A stretch of DNA of 64,000 nucleotides from Idiomarina sp. (GTDB lineage: Bacteria; Pseudomonadota; Gammaproteobacteria; Enterobacterales; Alteromonadaceae). This document shows positions 28,078 to 39,681 of this stretch, one piece after another. The notes beneath the pieces are model-generated. The model was not told where the DNA came from and searched no databases. It saw only the letters and a list, made by a program, of their open reading frames with translations. The stretch covers positions 124,001-188,000 of the forward strand of contig JAFIFP010000014.1 of NCBI GenBank assembly GCA_020831965.1, read 5' to 3'. Within the stretch, counting starts at the first letter, position 1. The number at the start of each line of letters is the position of its first letter. A program made the translations under genes and the position numbers.

Positions 28078-28941
28078 CTACAACAGGTTAATCGGGACTT
28101 TAAGGTATACGGTGCCATTGGATTCGGCTGCGGGCAACTGGCCTGCGCGAATATTCACTTGAATGGCAGGGATGATCAGGCGCGGCATGTTCAGTGTAGC
28201 GTCGCGCGCATTGCGTAATTGCACAAACTCAGCCTGAGGCACCGTTTGATTGACGTGTTTATTGCTGGCCCGCTGTTCCGCAACTGTGGTCTGGCATTTG
28301 TGCTCGCGGCCTGGGGTCGGATAATCGTGACAGACATATATTTTCATATGTTCGGGTAACGCGAGTAACTTGCGAATGGACTGATAGAGTGTGGCACTAT
28401 CGCCGCCTGGGAAGTCGCAGCGTGCTGTGCCAACGTCGGGCATAAACAGAGTGTCCCCCACAAAGACTGCGTCGCCAACAAGGTAGCTTATATCTGCAGG
28501 CGTGTGGCCAGGAGTATGCATTACTGTGACGGTGAGTTGACCAATCTGAAACTGCTCTCCATCACGGAACAAACGGTCAAATTCCGCGCCATTGGGGAGG
28601 AATTCCTTGTCCATATTGAAGAGTCGTTTAAATACGGATTGCACGTCCTTTATGTGCTCGCCAATACCAATGGGGGCACCGGTCATTTCACGCAAGAAGG
28701 GCGCTGCAGAGAGGTGATCCGCGTGGGCATGGGTTTCGAGAATCCATGCAAGGGACAAGCCTTGTGCATCGATATAGTCGAGTAGACGTTGCGCTTGTGT
28801 GGTTTGTGTTTTACCGGCGGCATAATCAAAGTCCAATACAGGATCAATAATGGCTGCTACCCCGGTTTCGGGACAATGCACGACATAACTAAAGGTTTCA
28901 CTGTCTGGGTCGAGAAATGATTGAACAATCGGCTGATTCAT
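28078..28941 (-). CDS. MBL-fold hydrolase, persulfide dioxygenase-like (Blh/ETHE1 type)
   Basis: A 287-residue metallo-beta-lactamase-fold protein. The metal motif ETHAHADHLSAAP (His71, His73, Asp75, His76), HTPGHTPADISY and CHDYP follow the ETHE1/Blh pattern, and the start (QSFLDPDSETFSYVV) resembles Blh. Relatives oxidise glutathione persulfide to sulfite in sulfide detoxification. No rhodanese domain is attached. The TlpA-like gene follows in the same operon, which suggests a shared link to sulfur or thiol stress; that is inference. Confidence 0.85.
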   Translation of the reverse strand: MNQPIVQSFLDPDSETFSYVVHCPETGVAAIIDPVLDFDYAAGKTQTTQAQRLLDYIDAQGLSLAWILETHAHADHLSAAPFLREMTGAPIGIGEHIKDVQSVFKRLFNMDKEFLPNGAEFDRLFRDGEQFQIGQLTVTVMHTPGHTPADISYLVGDAVFVGDTLFMPDVGTARCDFPGGDSATLYQSIRKLLALPEHMKIYVCHDYPTPGREHKCQTTVAEQRASNKHVNQTVPQAEFVQLRNARDATLNMPRLIIPAIQVNIRAGQLPAAESNGTVYLKVPINLL

Positions 28942-29193
28942 AACGGCCTTTACTTAGGGTGATAAGATTGCCTAGGCTTAGTTTAACAACTTAGGTATAT
29001 CAACTAGATTAACAAGAAATAGAGATAGCCTGAACTGATTTTCACTGCATTATTTGCGTTCTAATATTACCGGACTTTCATCGAGATCAAAGATGTATGC
29101 TCGCTCTCAATCTATGCCGAGTATGACACGTGTTATATTCGAGGGCTTAAATTTAGCGGTGTGAAATGATGTCGAAAGGGGGCCACGGAAGTC
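28942..29193. other. Divergent intergenic region, no gene seen
   Basis: About 250 nt between the MBL-fold gene and the Aer-like receptor gene. It is AT-rich near the MBL side and must hold both promoters. I see no convincing operator, RNA gene or small coding frame. Confidence 0.5.
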
Positions 29194-30771
29194 ATGCGTA
29201 AGAACTTGCCAGTCACACAAAAAGAGTATCGCTTGGAAGCGGGCGACCGGCTCATTTCTGCTACGGATACCCGTGGCGTGATCACCTATTTTAATGAACG
29301 ATTTCGTGAGGTCAGCGGCTATACCGTTGAAGAACTCATGGGAGCGCCTCACAACTTAATTCGTCATCCTGATATGCCGCCTGCCGCCTATGCGGACATG
29401 TGGACAACTTTAAAGGCCGGTCGCCCGTGGATGGGGTTGGTTAAGAATCGTAGGAAGAATGGCGATCATTACTGGGTCAGTGCTTATGTCACGCCAATGT
29501 ATCGTGAGGGTAAAGTAATTGGTTACGAATCTGTGCGAGTGGCTCCAACCGACGCACAAAAGTTACGAGCCATGTCCATGTATCAGCGTATTAACGCTGG
29601 TAAATCGCCACATTCCGCGGCTGAGCGTATGCGTGCATGGTTTGCAGATAAATGGGTTATTGCGCTTCCAGCTTTGATTCTGGCTGTTGCTTTATTTGTC
29701 GCTAGTTTGCCTTGGTGGGCATTGACCACCGCCGTTGGTGCTTTGATCGCCATGGTGTTACAGCATCTGCAACAAAGCCAGCGCTATCGTGCTATACGTT
29801 CTCTTCGTTCGGATGCCTTTGCCAACCAACTCATAGCTGAAACCTACACACGCTCTCACGGTGCTCAAGCTGAACTGGAAATGGTATTACGCAGTGAGGA
29901 AGCTCGAGCTAGAACAGGTTTCGCGCGGATTGAGGACGCGGCAAGCGGACTTCATGAAATTGTTGCGGCGACGCGCAAGCAAGCAGAGTCGAGCAGTCAG
30001 CTCGTTGACCAACAGAATGCAGCCACGCAGCAAACGGCCTCAGCCATTAATGAAATGTCGACCTCTATTCAGGAAGTTTCAGATAGCGTAGAGGCAAATT
30101 CCCAGCGCGCGGAAGAAGCCGCAAAAAATGTTGATGAGAGTAGTGAGTTGGCTGCGGAAGCGCTGAAAGCAATTCATGAGTTGAGTGATTCAGTGCGTTC
30201 CATTGTAAATACGGTGAATGAGCTTGCGGAATCTACTACTTTAATCGGAGAAGCTGCGGATATTATCTCAACCATCGCGGATCAAACCAATTTACTAGCG
30301 TTGAATGCGGCTATTGAAGCGGCCCGAGCAGGCGAGCATGGACGCGGGTTCAGCGTGGTTGCCGATGAAGTGCGGAGTTTAGCGGGTAAGACACGAGAGT
30401 CGACCGATAGGATTCACGGCATTATTGAGCAATTACGTGCGCGTGCACAAAATGCAGTGAAGGTTTCTGCGGCGGGCGAAAGTGCTGCCCAACATGGTGT
30501 AGAAATGGTGCGGGCAACTGACGAAGCTCTCAAAGAAATACGTGCAGCCGTGGCAGCAATTGCAGATATGACGTTACAAATGTCAGCGGCAGTGGAAGAG
30601 CAAAGCAACGTTGCGGAGCACATTAATCAGCAAATCACGGATATTGCGGATGGTGCGGGTCGAGCACAACAGAATGCGAATCGTACCTTTGAAGCGAGCA
30701 TGGAGCTGCAGGATACAACCGAAGAACTCTACTCCTTGATTCAGCGATTCGCCGGACAAGGGAAGCAATGA
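29194..30771 (+). CDS. Aer-like PAS chemoreceptor (methyl-accepting chemotaxis protein)
   Basis: A 525-residue energy-taxis type receptor. The N-terminal PAS domain carries [15 protein letters not shown], the [11 protein letters not shown] motif and [13 protein letters not shown], the arrangement that binds FAD in Aer. Two close hydrophobic segments (about 153-190) anchor it in the membrane without a periplasmic domain. The signalling tip [18 protein letters not shown] and [13 protein letters not shown] mark the MCP domain. The stop overlaps the start of the next gene (ATGA), coupling it to a c-di-GMP protein. Confidence 0.92.
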   Translation: MRKNLPVTQKEYRLEAGDRLISATDTRGVITYFNERFREVSGYTVEELMGAPHNLIRHPDMPPAAYADMWTTLKAGRPWMGLVKNRRKNGDHYWVSAYVTPMYREGKVIGYESVRVAPTDAQKLRAMSMYQRINAGKSPHSAAERMRAWFADKWVIALPALILAVALFVASLPWWALTTAVGALIAMVLQHLQQSQRYRAIRSLRSDAFANQLIAETYTRSHGAQAELEMVLRSEEARARTGFARIEDAASGLHEIVAATRKQAESSSQLVDQQNAATQQTASAINEMSTSIQEVSDSVEANSQRAEEAAKNVDESSELAAEALKAIHELSDSVRSIVNTVNELAESTTLIGEAADIISTIADQTNLLALNAAIEAARAGEHGRGFSVVADEVRSLAGKTRESTDRIHGIIEQLRARAQNAVKVSAAGESAAQHGVEMVRATDEALKEIRAAVAAIADMTLQMSAAVEEQSNVAEHINQQITDIADGAGRAQQNANRTFEASMELQDTTEELYSLIQRFAGQGKQ

Positions 30772-32834
30772 CAGGACGACGCACAACGACGCAAGGCGTT
30801 TACTTTAATGAATTGATGCACACCATGGAACGTCTCGCCGACGTGGGAGGGTGGTGTCTCGATGTCAGCGAACAAACACTGTTCTGGACCGATCAAACGA
30901 AAGAGATTTTTGGTTGCAAGCAAACACCCCCTGTTGAAGATGTGTTTGCTATGTACGAAGAGAACAGTCGTAAACAACTTCAGCTCATGCTTCAAGCTTG
31001 TGAAGAGAGAGGCCAAGGCTTCTCGCTTGACGCGCAAATTGTTACGCCGACAGGAGAGACGCGCTGGGTTGCCCTGATGGGCGAGGCAAAAATTACCGAC
31101 GGTGTGATTCGCTATGTGTTCGGAGCTGTGCAAAACATCACTCGCAAGAAGCGACGCTTTGAGGAGCTAAAAAGTCAGCGTGAACAACTTGATATTACGC
31201 TGAATAATTTACTCGACGGTGTGGTCCTTATTGATCGCCAAGGCATTATCCGAAGTTTTAGCAAACCCGCAGAGGCGATGTTTGGGTATCGCTCCGCTGA
31301 AGTGCTCGGTCGCAATATTCGTATGTTGATGCCAGAGCCGTATGCTCGTGAGCATGATGGCTACATGCAGAACTATCATGAAACTGGCGAACGTAAAATC
31401 ATAGGTATTGGGCGTGAGGTGGAAGCCAAGCGCAAAGATGGGTCAGTCTTTCCAATTGATTTAGCCGTTACGCAAACTGATTTTCAGAGTGAACGTCAGT
31501 ATATCGGTACCATTCGCGATATTAGTCGTCAACGCGAGGCTGCGCGACGCATCGAGATGCTGTCCTACTACGATGAGACCACAAAACTACCCAACCGCTA
31601 CAAATTCATGAGCCAACTCACGGAGTTACTTGGGGCAAAGCAAAGGGTTGGTGTGTTGGCGATCAACCTCGATTTCTTCGCTCGCATTAATACCGTGCAT
31701 GGCTTCGAAGCGGGTGACCAGGTGCTACGTGTGATTAGTCATCGGGTTGGCGAGATACTCCCCGAAGGTTTTGTGCTGGCAAAAGATATCGGCGACCGTT
31801 TTTGGATTGCCGGAATACTCGATTCGCTGGCGACATTTTATGAATTAGCGGCCAAGGTGCTCGCAATTGTTCGACAGCCGATTCAATGCCAAGAACAAAC
31901 CTATTTTTTGACAGCAAGTATTGGCCTTGTGTCGGCCCCGGAAACTGCGGCGAGCTCGGAACTTATGGCCCATGCAGAAACAGCACTCTATACCGCAAAA
32001 GAAGAAGGACGTGATCAGTTCTCGGTGTACGAGGATGTGATGACCGCCCACGTAATCGACGACTACCGCATGGAGGTCGGTTTACGTAAGGCGCTTATTG
32101 ATGGTGAGTTAGAATGCTGGTTGCAGTCGAAGGTGGATGCACAACACAAGGTGATTGGTGCTGAGGCGTTGGTACGTTGGCGTCGAGAGAATGGTGCCAT
32201 TGTGTCACCTGCGCGCTTTATTCCTCTTGCGGAGCGGCTTGGAATTATTGTTGATATTGGGCGTTTTATGTTGTGTGCGGTAGCGGATTTGCTGGCGCGT
32301 CTTCAACAGCAGGGCGTTTTGTCAGCGGCTTTTAGAATTGCCGTTAATGTGAGCCCCAAGCAATTTCTACAGCCGGATTTTGTGACACAAGTGCAATCCA
32401 TCTTCGGGCAGCGCAATGTTCCCTTGTCGGCTGTGACCCTCGAAATCACGGAAAACTTATTACTTGGTAATGAGTCACTCATCCGAGACCGAATGTTAGA
32501 GCTAACTAGTCAAGGTGTTGAATTCTCCATAGATGACTTTGGTACCGGTTATTCGAACTTAAAGCGACTACAGTCTTTACCTCTAGCTGAGCTAAAAGTC
32601 GATCGCGAATTTATTCTCGGTGTAGGGCAGGGGAAGCATCAGGAAGCCTTGTTGGAAACTATTTTGCGCTTAGCCCAAGGTATGCAAATGAACACTGTTG
32701 CCGAAGGCATAGAAACGCCCGAGCAGGCTACTTTTGTGCTAAGTCAAGGCTGCCAGCAATTGCAGGGATATCTATTTAGCAAGCCCACGCCAGTGAATGA
32801 ATGGTTCGAAGAGTTTGTGATGTGCAAACAGTGA
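30768..32834 (+). CDS. PAS-PAS-GGDEF(degenerate)-EAL protein, probable c-di-GMP phosphodiesterase
   Basis: A 688-residue soluble protein: PAS (about 12-125), PAS (135-260), GGDEF-like (270-430) and EAL (440-685). The GGDEF active loop reads DIGDRF (340-345), so cyclase activity is unlikely. The EAL domain keeps E466 in GAEALVRW, the TEN metal position, [10 protein letters not shown] and VAEGIET, consistent with an active c-di-GMP phosphodiesterase. The 4-nt overlap with the Aer-like receptor gene suggests the two work together, linking energy taxis to c-di-GMP turnover. Confidence 0.9.
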   Translation: MTGRRTTTQGVYFNELMHTMERLADVGGWCLDVSEQTLFWTDQTKEIFGCKQTPPVEDVFAMYEENSRKQLQLMLQACEERGQGFSLDAQIVTPTGETRWVALMGEAKITDGVIRYVFGAVQNITRKKRRFEELKSQREQLDITLNNLLDGVVLIDRQGIIRSFSKPAEAMFGYRSAEVLGRNIRMLMPEPYAREHDGYMQNYHETGERKIIGIGREVEAKRKDGSVFPIDLAVTQTDFQSERQYIGTIRDISRQREAARRIEMLSYYDETTKLPNRYKFMSQLTELLGAKQRVGVLAINLDFFARINTVHGFEAGDQVLRVISHRVGEILPEGFVLAKDIGDRFWIAGILDSLATFYELAAKVLAIVRQPIQCQEQTYFLTASIGLVSAPETAASSELMAHAETALYTAKEEGRDQFSVYEDVMTAHVIDDYRMEVGLRKALIDGELECWLQSKVDAQHKVIGAEALVRWRRENGAIVSPARFIPLAERLGIIVDIGRFMLCAVADLLARLQQQGVLSAAFRIAVNVSPKQFLQPDFVTQVQSIFGQRNVPLSAVTLEITENLLLGNESLIRDRMLELTSQGVEFSIDDFGTGYSNLKRLQSLPLAELKVDREFILGVGQGKHQEALLETILRLAQGMQMNTVAEGIETPEQATFVLSQGCQQLQGYLFSKPTPVNEWFEEFVMCKQ

Positions 32835-32972
32835 CGACACTTAGTAACGGATAGTCATAGAGTCAGATTTTGGTTGTACTTACTTATAGAGTTGGTCAAT
32901 CTGTGTACAGGCAAGCCAATACAATAATGATTCATCAGAATGCATGAGCGTCACAGGAAGAAGTCGGGATTT

Positions 32973-35873
32973 ATGATAAGAACAAGAATAGTCCTTTTTG
33001 CCATTGCCATACTTTGGACGCCCGCTGCAGTTTGGGCCGATCATGATGAGGCCAGTGTTCCGGCTCTAACCGCTTACTTCTCAGAAATCTGGACAACTCG
33101 CGACGAGCTTCCGCACAATACAATCAACGACATTATTCAAACCGAGGACGGTTACCTTTGGTTTGCCACTTGGGAAGGGCTGGCGCGTTTTAATGGACGC
33201 GAATTTCGGGTTTACGATCGTTCTCGTGAAACGGGGCTCGCGGACGTAGGCGTGAACTCACTGGCTTTAAATGAGTCGGGTGGCTTGTTGGTTGGTGGCG
33301 CTCGCGGCAGCGTAGTGACTGTGAACAAGCAGCGTTGGCAAGCAATGAATGTGGAACCCACCCTAGTCACAGCCGTGATGAATGATGATCTTGGGCGCTA
33401 CTGGGTCGGTACTCAAGATGGCCAGTTATATAAAGCGACAGCGGCAGGAGAAATTGTCGAACAAGCTTTTGTTCGCGAACCCGGCACGATCTTTAAGATC
33501 CGGCATGTACCCAATCTCGGACTCGTCGTTGCAACTTCACGAGGTGTGTTTTTCCTTAGCGATACCGAGCGCCGCAGTGCAACATCTATGGCATTCTTTG
33601 AGGAACTGCCGGGAACTTCTGCGTTGCGGAACTTGGATATTCGCGACTTGTGCTGGAGTGACGCCCATGGCTTGTATATTGCCTCCCGACAGGGCCTATG
33701 GCTGTGGCGTAATGAACGACTTCAACGTGTTGCGGCAGATGAAATCGATGCGCCATTAACGCGCATACTCTTAGATCATCAGGGCGTAATTTGGCTGGGC
33801 ACGCTAGACCGAGGGCTGATTCGAAAAAGCCCGCGGGGTGTCGAGCACCTCTCTGTCGAGGATGGCTTACCAAATAATCGTATTGTCTCGCTTTATCAAG
33901 ATCGTGAACGCAGTATTTGGATCGGTACCAATAGTGGTCTTATGCGTTTACGTGATGCCCCTTTTGTGAGCTATACCCGAGCTCAAGGTCTCTCCGACGA
34001 TTTTGTGCGCGGTGTTACTCCATACTCCAAGGGTGGGTTACTTGTGGCTACTAGCCGCGGATTGAACCACATCCATGAAGGGCGCGTGACACCTTATTTG
34101 GCGGACACATTGCTCGCTGACATGTCGTTGTTAGGTGTGGCCGAAGCGTCCGATGGTGCGCTATGGTTCGCAACTTATGCGTCTGGCGCTTGGCGTTATC
34201 AGAATGGTGAATTCAGGAATTATGCAACTGAACTGCCGAGCTTGGACGTGCGTACCGTGCGACCGCTCTCTGATGGAAGCGTTTGGTTTGGTACAGCCAA
34301 TGGTTTGGCACGCTTACAGGACGGTGAAGTAAAGTCTTATCGCGAGGCGGATGGCCTTGCAGATGACTTTGTGATGTCTATGATTCAAGACGCGCGCGGT
34401 GTCTTGTGGGTTGGAACCGGGCGCGGGCTGACCCGTATCGAACACCCGACCGCGTCTGAACCAACACTCGAAACTGTGGATATCCGTCAATTTGACGATG
34501 CGATGTATGTCTTCGGATTTTACGAAGACCGTGCAACAGAGACGTTGTGGATGGCAACGGACCGTGGATTGCTCCGTAATCGCCTCAATAGCTCCAGCAT
34601 GACCATGTTAGGTCGTTCTGCGGGAATGCCTTTCGACAAGTTTTTTGAGGTTGTGAGTGACCAGCAAGGTCACTTCTGGCTGAGTAGTAATCGTGGTGTG
34701 ATTCGAGTATCTCGGCATGAAGCTGAGGCTTATCAAGTCGGTACTAACGAACAATTAACGATCGAACTGTTTGGCGAAAGCGACGGCATGGCCAGTGCGC
34801 AGGCGAATGGTGGTGCCGGGCCAGCGGCCACGGCATTACCCGATGGGTCTGTGTGGTTCGCCACGGCAATGGGGGTTTCCAGTATACAACCAGAGCGACT
34901 CGCCGAGTTCGACGCTGTGGTGCCGCCCGTGGTGATGGAATCGTTTCTTGCCGATGGTCGGGCGATTGACAGGTTTGAACCCGCAGTATTGCCTGCGGGC
35001 ACTACGCGTTTAGAGCTGCAGTTTGCAGGCTTGGGATTCGTGATGCCACAACGCATTCGTTATCGCACTCGCTTAATCGGATTTGACCGAGACTGGGTCG
35101 ATCGTGGTACGCAGAATACTGCTGAATATACGAACTTACCGCCTGGCGAGTATGTCTTTCAGGTCGAGGCGAATTATCCGAATAGCTGGTATGCGGGTGA
35201 GCAGTTTGAACTGGCTTTTACAATTCGTCCACTGGTTTGGCAAACCTGGTGGTTCTGGGGCTTAGTCATTATAGGCGTGTCTGGTGTTATTTTTTTGGGG
35301 TACGGTTGGCGCCTCGGGGAACTGCAGCGCAGCGAAATACGATTGAAGCAGCAGGTTGCGGAAAAAACCTCTGAGCTAGAACGGTTAGCGATGTCCGATG
35401 AGCTCACAGGTCTTCCAAATCGACGCGCTTTTGACCAACGGCTACGCGATGAATTTGAACGTTCTTCACGCTACGGCGCACCGTTAAGCCTAGCTATTCT
35501 TGATATCGATTTTTTCAAACGTATTAATGACGAATGGTCCCATGAAGCAGGTGACAAAGCATTGATTCGTCTTGCAGATGTCATTCGCAGTGAGTTTCGC
35601 AACGTAGACCATGTTGCGCGTTGGGGCGGCGAAGAGTTCGTTTTATTATTTCCAGAAACTGACTTGCGCGACGCCGTTAAGCTCTGTGAGCGATTAAGGG
35701 TGCGAGTTGAAGAATCAAACTGTGATGATATTGCTCCCGGCTTATGTATGACTGTCAGTTTAGGTGTAGCTTCTAGCCCTGGTTTAGCCAACCCGGAGAA
35801 ACTGCTCTCGCGGGCTGACCGTGCGTTATATCAAGCCAAAGAAACCGGCCGTAATCGAGTCTGTCGCGGTTAG
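32973..35873 (+). CDS. Periplasmic beta-propeller diguanylate cyclase
   Basis: A 967-residue one-protein sensor. A signal peptide or anchor (about 4-22, ending VWAD) leads into about fourteen two-component-regulator propeller repeats (for example DGYLWFATWEGLARFNG and RERSIWIGTNSGLMRLRD) that should form two seven-bladed propellers. A Y_Y_Y domain (about 690-760), one transmembrane helix (about 765-788) and a cytoplasmic GGDEF domain with GGEEF (885-889) follow. An intact loop suggests c-di-GMP synthesis in response to a periplasmic ligand. I chose the ATG at 32973 with CGGGA upstream; 32940 lacks a ribosome site. Confidence 0.9.
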   Translation: MIRTRIVLFAIAILWTPAAVWADHDEASVPALTAYFSEIWTTRDELPHNTINDIIQTEDGYLWFATWEGLARFNGREFRVYDRSRETGLADVGVNSLALNESGGLLVGGARGSVVTVNKQRWQAMNVEPTLVTAVMNDDLGRYWVGTQDGQLYKATAAGEIVEQAFVREPGTIFKIRHVPNLGLVVATSRGVFFLSDTERRSATSMAFFEELPGTSALRNLDIRDLCWSDAHGLYIASRQGLWLWRNERLQRVAADEIDAPLTRILLDHQGVIWLGTLDRGLIRKSPRGVEHLSVEDGLPNNRIVSLYQDRERSIWIGTNSGLMRLRDAPFVSYTRAQGLSDDFVRGVTPYSKGGLLVATSRGLNHIHEGRVTPYLADTLLADMSLLGVAEASDGALWFATYASGAWRYQNGEFRNYATELPSLDVRTVRPLSDGSVWFGTANGLARLQDGEVKSYREADGLADDFVMSMIQDARGVLWVGTGRGLTRIEHPTASEPTLETVDIRQFDDAMYVFGFYEDRATETLWMATDRGLLRNRLNSSSMTMLGRSAGMPFDKFFEVVSDQQGHFWLSSNRGVIRVSRHEAEAYQVGTNEQLTIELFGESDGMASAQANGGAGPAATALPDGSVWFATAMGVSSIQPERLAEFDAVVPPVVMESFLADGRAIDRFEPAVLPAGTTRLELQFAGLGFVMPQRIRYRTRLIGFDRDWVDRGTQNTAEYTNLPPGEYVFQVEANYPNSWYAGEQFELAFTIRPLVWQTWWFWGLVIIGVSGVIFLGYGWRLGELQRSEIRLKQQVAEKTSELERLAMSDELTGLPNRRAFDQRLRDEFERSSRYGAPLSLAILDIDFFKRINDEWSHEAGDKALIRLADVIRSEFRNVDHVARWGGEEFVLLFPETDLRDAVKLCERLRVRVEESNCDDIAPGLCMTVSLGVASSPGLANPEKLLSRADRALYQAKETGRNRVCRG

Positions 35874-35903
35874 GCGAGGTGTTGCTGAAGTCGAAAGCGT
35901 GAG

Positions 35904-36599
35904 TTAGAAGTTCCAACTCACGCCGGCCATGAAGGTATTGCCGCCGCCTGCTGAGTTATTCAAGCTAGTGATATGCATGGACGCGAATAGAGTGAAATTT
36001 TCGAGATCATAATCGCCACGCACCCAAAGGTGGTTGTAGCTCGATTTAGACCCCCACATCCATTGATTGGTGTCGTCACTGCGAGAATGATCAAAGCCGA
36101 CAGTTGTGGAGATTTGCCGCGTGATTTCCCACTGCCGTTGGACTCCAACGATCCAATGTCCGGCGCCAGTGCCGGCATAGTCCCATGCATACCAAGTTTG
36201 CGCCCGCCATGCTCCGTCCGTAATCGCCAAAGTGACTTCCCCGTAGTCGGCACTACTGTCTTCTCCATGATAGGTGTAATAAAGCGCTCCGAGTTCGAAA
36301 ATTAAACCAGAGGGCCCTGTCCACTCGTAACCACCATACAAGTCGAATTCAAGCCATGTGTCGTCACCAAAGTCCACATTGGAGGCGAATGCGCCCACAT
36401 ACCAACCGGTTTCATGAGCTCGATAAAGATCGAGTTGCAAGGCTGGCTTACCATCCGTTTGGCTGACTCCGTTATATAGGTAGTCTGAGCTGAGAGTCAC
36501 ACTGCCCCCGAATTCTGCATGGCTAACGGTCGAGTAACTCGTTGCAGCCAGCGCAACGGCGATGACCAGAGGTTTGAGTTTATTCGCTTTTAAGTGCAT
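35904..36599 (-). CDS. TorF-family putative outer-membrane porin
   Basis: A 231-residue outer-membrane beta-barrel protein with a signal peptide (about 1-27, ending SHA). [20 protein letters not shown] is the characteristic start of the TorF/Gcw_chp family, and alternating aromatic strands continue to the C-terminal SWNF, with the terminal Phe typical of barrels. The substrate is unknown. It overlaps the end of the upstream chemoreceptor gene by 20 nt on the same strand, suggesting coupled expression. I chose the ATG at 36599 to give a proper signal peptide. Confidence 0.85.
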   Translation of the reverse strand: MHLKANKLKPLVIAVALAATSYSTVSHAEFGGSVTLSSDYLYNGVSQTDGKPALQLDLYRAHETGWYVGAFASNVDFGDDTWLEFDLYGGYEWTGPSGLIFELGALYYTYHGEDSSADYGEVTLAITDGAWRAQTWYAWDYAGTGAGHWIVGVQRQWEITRQISTTVGFDHSRSDDTNQWMWGSKSSYNHLWVRGDYDLENFTLFASMHITSLNNSAGGGNTFMAGVSWNF

Positions 36600-38697
36600 T
36601 GAGTTGATTCTCCATGGAGTCAGTGGCGCCATCGAGCGCGCTACTGATGGTTAAGATATGCTGTGCGAGCTGCTCCAGTTCCTGCGTAGCATCATTGATC
36701 GCACTAATATTCTTGGTGATTTCTTCGCTCACTTGGTTTTGCTCTTCCGCGGCTGAAGCCACTTGGAAGGCGTTGTCGTTAATTCCTTGTACTTGCTCTG
36801 TGGCTTGATTGAGTCGCTCCGATGCTCGTTCTGCATCGGTTAAAGTAGCGTCCACACGCTCACCACTGGTCGTTATTAGCTTAAGCGTAGACTGAACCTG
36901 CTGTTGGAGCGCTTCAATGAGCGCATTGATTTCCTCCGTGGATTGTCGTGTACGCTGAGCGAGAGTGCGTACTTCATCTGCTACCACCGCGAAACCTCGA
37001 CCTTGGTCACCTGCCCGCGCCGCTTCAATTGCAGCATTGAGTGCAAGCAAGTTGGTTTGTTCTGAAATGCCATCGATGGTCTGTGTAATGCTCGTAATCT
37101 CATCTGTGCGAGCCGCGACTTCTGCAAACTCTTGGCGCGCTTGTGCGAAATTGCTAGCGACACCTTTAAACTCAGTGACCGTGTGAATGACTAAATCATT
37201 TGCCTCACGCAGGGACTCGGTACTTTGTTCCGCACCACTCGCCGTATGACCCGCGAGGCTTGCCACTTCATTTGCGGTGGAACTCATCTCGGTCATTGCC
37301 GTGGCAACTTGCTGCACTTGTTCACTCTGTACTTGAGTCGCTCGCGAGGCATCCTGTGAAGCGTTAATCATTTGCTGACTTTCATGCCGCAATTGAGCCG
37401 CGACCCCTTTGAGTAATTGCACCATGTCGCGCAACTTACCGGTAAAGGCGTTAAAGCCATTTGCTACGTCATTAAGCTCGGAGTGGCTTGATTGCTCGAG
37501 TTGTCGAGTCAAATCACCTTCGGCACCCGCAAGTTCGCGCATAAGCTCACTCAGACGTACGAGCGGACTAGTGGATGCCCGTACCCAGAAAAAGACCAAT
37601 GTAACGAAGGCGGCGAGCATCAGCACAGCAATGACAACCAAACCCATTGCTGTCTCGTTGCTGTCGCGTTCCAAGGCTTCAGCTAAATCATTCAGGGGAG
37701 CAAGGGCAAGAGCTTCTGGCACAGCAATAAGAATCCACCAAGTCGTATCAGAAAGATGAATACGAACCGGTTCAACCACAATGAGTTGACCATTCACTCG
37801 ACGCATGCCTCGGCCGCTTTCAAGTAAGCTCTGATACGCCCTTGCGACATTCGATAGCGGTTCACCTAAACGTTCGCTGTGTTGATTGCTCGCTAGAATG
37901 AAACTGTTAGCACTCAGTAGGTACATGTCAGCTTGGCCATCGAAGAAAGTGCGTGCCTGCTCCATTAATCGGTCTTGCAGTACGGGTAAATTAATATCGA
38001 CACCAACAACACCACGAAACTGATTATTGACAAGCACTGGGTAAACTAGCGACGTCAGTAACTCTTCTTCTCCCTCGGTAATTTCATATAGGTAAGGTTC
38101 GATCAGACAGGGGCGCCGTGTGTCTCGGCTACAAAGATACCACTCAGCTTCCCGAAAGCCTTGTTCCGTGAGGCTAGTTAAGTACTTTTCAGCAGCCTCT
38201 TCTGTTTGTACAAAATAAGCACTGCGTGGACCGTCGGCGACCCAGTAAATATCGAGGCTACCTGTATCTGAGCTATGAATATCCTCAAGACCGAACTCAT
38301 TATCGCGCCCGTCATAACCATTGGTCTCGTACTGCGTATAAATCGAAGAGATATCTGGATTGGCGTAGAGAATACTCAGCGTCAGTTGCTTCAAGGTTTC
38401 ACGCTCGAAAGGCTGGCCTCCAGAGCCAATGGCGGTTTCTTGTGCAATTGAGGCCAATGTCGCGGCCACGTTAAAGCTGCGATTGAGGAGCCCTTGAGTG
38501 TCTAACGCAAAGACTTGCGCGGCGTCTTCTAGAGAGGCACTAACGAGCTGTTCAAGTGGTGGCGAAACTTGCGCGACCGCGGCGCTGCCGCTACGTGACA
38601 TGGAGTGCCAACTGTAGAGTGTAAGCAGCAACATGCTAATCAACAGAATGAGTGCCGCGCCTAAAGTAAGTTTGAATCTTAGAGATGTGTACGTCAT
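36580..38697 (-). CDS. dCache methyl-accepting chemotaxis protein
   Basis: A 705-residue chemoreceptor. The first transmembrane helix (about 10-30) is followed by a large periplasmic double-Cache domain (about 50-340), which usually binds amino acids or organic acids, a second helix (about 352-373) and a HAMP domain. The cytoplasmic signalling region has the highly conserved [18 protein letters not shown] and [17 protein letters not shown]. The end overlaps the TorF porin start, so uptake and sensing of the same nutrient is possible. Confidence 0.92.
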   Translation of the reverse strand: MTYTSLRFKLTLGAALILLISMLLLTLYSWHSMSRSGSAAVAQVSPPLEQLVSASLEDAAQVFALDTQGLLNRSFNVAATLASIAQETAIGSGGQPFERETLKQLTLSILYANPDISSIYTQYETNGYDGRDNEFGLEDIHSSDTGSLDIYWVADGPRSAYFVQTEEAAEKYLTSLTEQGFREAEWYLCSRDTRRPCLIEPYLYEITEGEEELLTSLVYPVLVNNQFRGVVGVDINLPVLQDRLMEQARTFFDGQADMYLLSANSFILASNQHSERLGEPLSNVARAYQSLLESGRGMRRVNGQLIVVEPVRIHLSDTTWWILIAVPEALALAPLNDLAEALERDSNETAMGLVVIAVLMLAAFVTLVFFWVRASTSPLVRLSELMRELAGAEGDLTRQLEQSSHSELNDVANGFNAFTGKLRDMVQLLKGVAAQLRHESQQMINASQDASRATQVQSEQVQQVATAMTEMSSTANEVASLAGHTASGAEQSTESLREANDLVIHTVTEFKGVASNFAQARQEFAEVAARTDEITSITQTIDGISEQTNLLALNAAIEAARAGDQGRGFAVVADEVRTLAQRTRQSTEEINALIEALQQQVQSTLKLITTSGERVDATLTDAERASERLNQATEQVQGINDNAFQVASAAEEQNQVSEEITKNISAINDATQELEQLAQHILTISSALDGATDSMENQLNALKSE

Positions 38698-38845
38698 GCG
38701 AAATCCATTAACTATTGGTCATGACTCAGTAATCGACCAAAACTAGGTAATTGTAAAGAAAAAATGAGTGCACTATGCGGTATGTCAGAGGGTTTTATTT
38801 TGTTATATTATATCAACTTGAGTGAATCATAATGGGAATCACGTT

Positions 38846-39622
38846 GTGAGTATAAAAATCTCTGCACTTTTTAAGTATGTTGAACACTTGCACCAGGGGA
38901 GGCCTTGGGGCGATTTATTGGATGCCGGTACCGGTGTAAAATCCTTACAATGGATTAGCACTCTCGAAACCAAAAGCTGGACGGCCATCACGGCTTCAGA
39001 AACCATGGCTAAAAGTTCGCGGGAAAACTTTCCGGGTACTATGCGCGACAATGATCGCTTGGTGATAGGTAACTGGGTCGACGAGAAAATGCTCGAGGGA
39101 GAGCAGTTCGACACCGTGTTGGTCGATTACTTAATTGGTGCAATCGACGGTTTTGCGCCGTACTGGCAGGACTTGGTTTTTGAGCGCCTCAAACCACTAG
39201 TGCGTGATCGTATCTATGTGATTGGCCTAGAACCTTATGTGCCAATTGTGGTGCAAGATGAGGTTGGACTGTTTATTGGTGATTTAGGCCGGCTGCGTGA
39301 TTCTTGCTTGCTGCTCGCGCGTGAGCGGCCATATCGGGAGTATCCGAGCGACTGGGTGGTCCGTCACCTGCAGCGTGCTGGCTTTCGAGTGGTGGAAGGA
39401 AAACGCTTCCCGATTCGCTTCGGCCAGAGCTTTGTCGACTCACAACTACACATGTGTCGCCAACGCATTGGTCGGTTCCAAGAGCATGGTATGAATGCAG
39501 ATGTAGCAAGTGCAATGTTGCAGCAAGTAGACGCAATGGCTGAACGGGGCGCCAAGCTCATTGAGAAACACCAAGGCTTGCCGTTCGGGCAGGATTACGT
39601 GATAGCTGCAGAACCGGTCTAA
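38846..39622 (+). CDS. SAM-dependent methyltransferase-like protein
   Basis: A 258-residue protein with a class I methyltransferase fold: LLDAGTGVKSLQ near the N-terminus is motif I, ASETMAKSSREN is about motif II, and FDTVLVDYLIGAIDGF about motif III/IV. The substrate is unknown. I prefer the GTG at 38846 because TGGGAA lies eight bases upstream; a GTG at 38822 extends it by eight residues. It is a single gene, divergent from the dCache receptor. Confidence 0.72.
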   Translation: MSIKISALFKYVEHLHQGRPWGDLLDAGTGVKSLQWISTLETKSWTAITASETMAKSSRENFPGTMRDNDRLVIGNWVDEKMLEGEQFDTVLVDYLIGAIDGFAPYWQDLVFERLKPLVRDRIYVIGLEPYVPIVVQDEVGLFIGDLGRLRDSCLLLARERPYREYPSDWVVRHLQRAGFRVVEGKRFPIRFGQSFVDSQLHMCRQRIGRFQEHGMNADVASAMLQQVDAMAERGAKLIEKHQGLPFGQDYVIAAEPV

Positions 39623-39681
39623 ATTCGTTATCCTTGCGCGCGGTCTATTAAGAATAACCAAAATAATAAAGAGTGCGCAGT

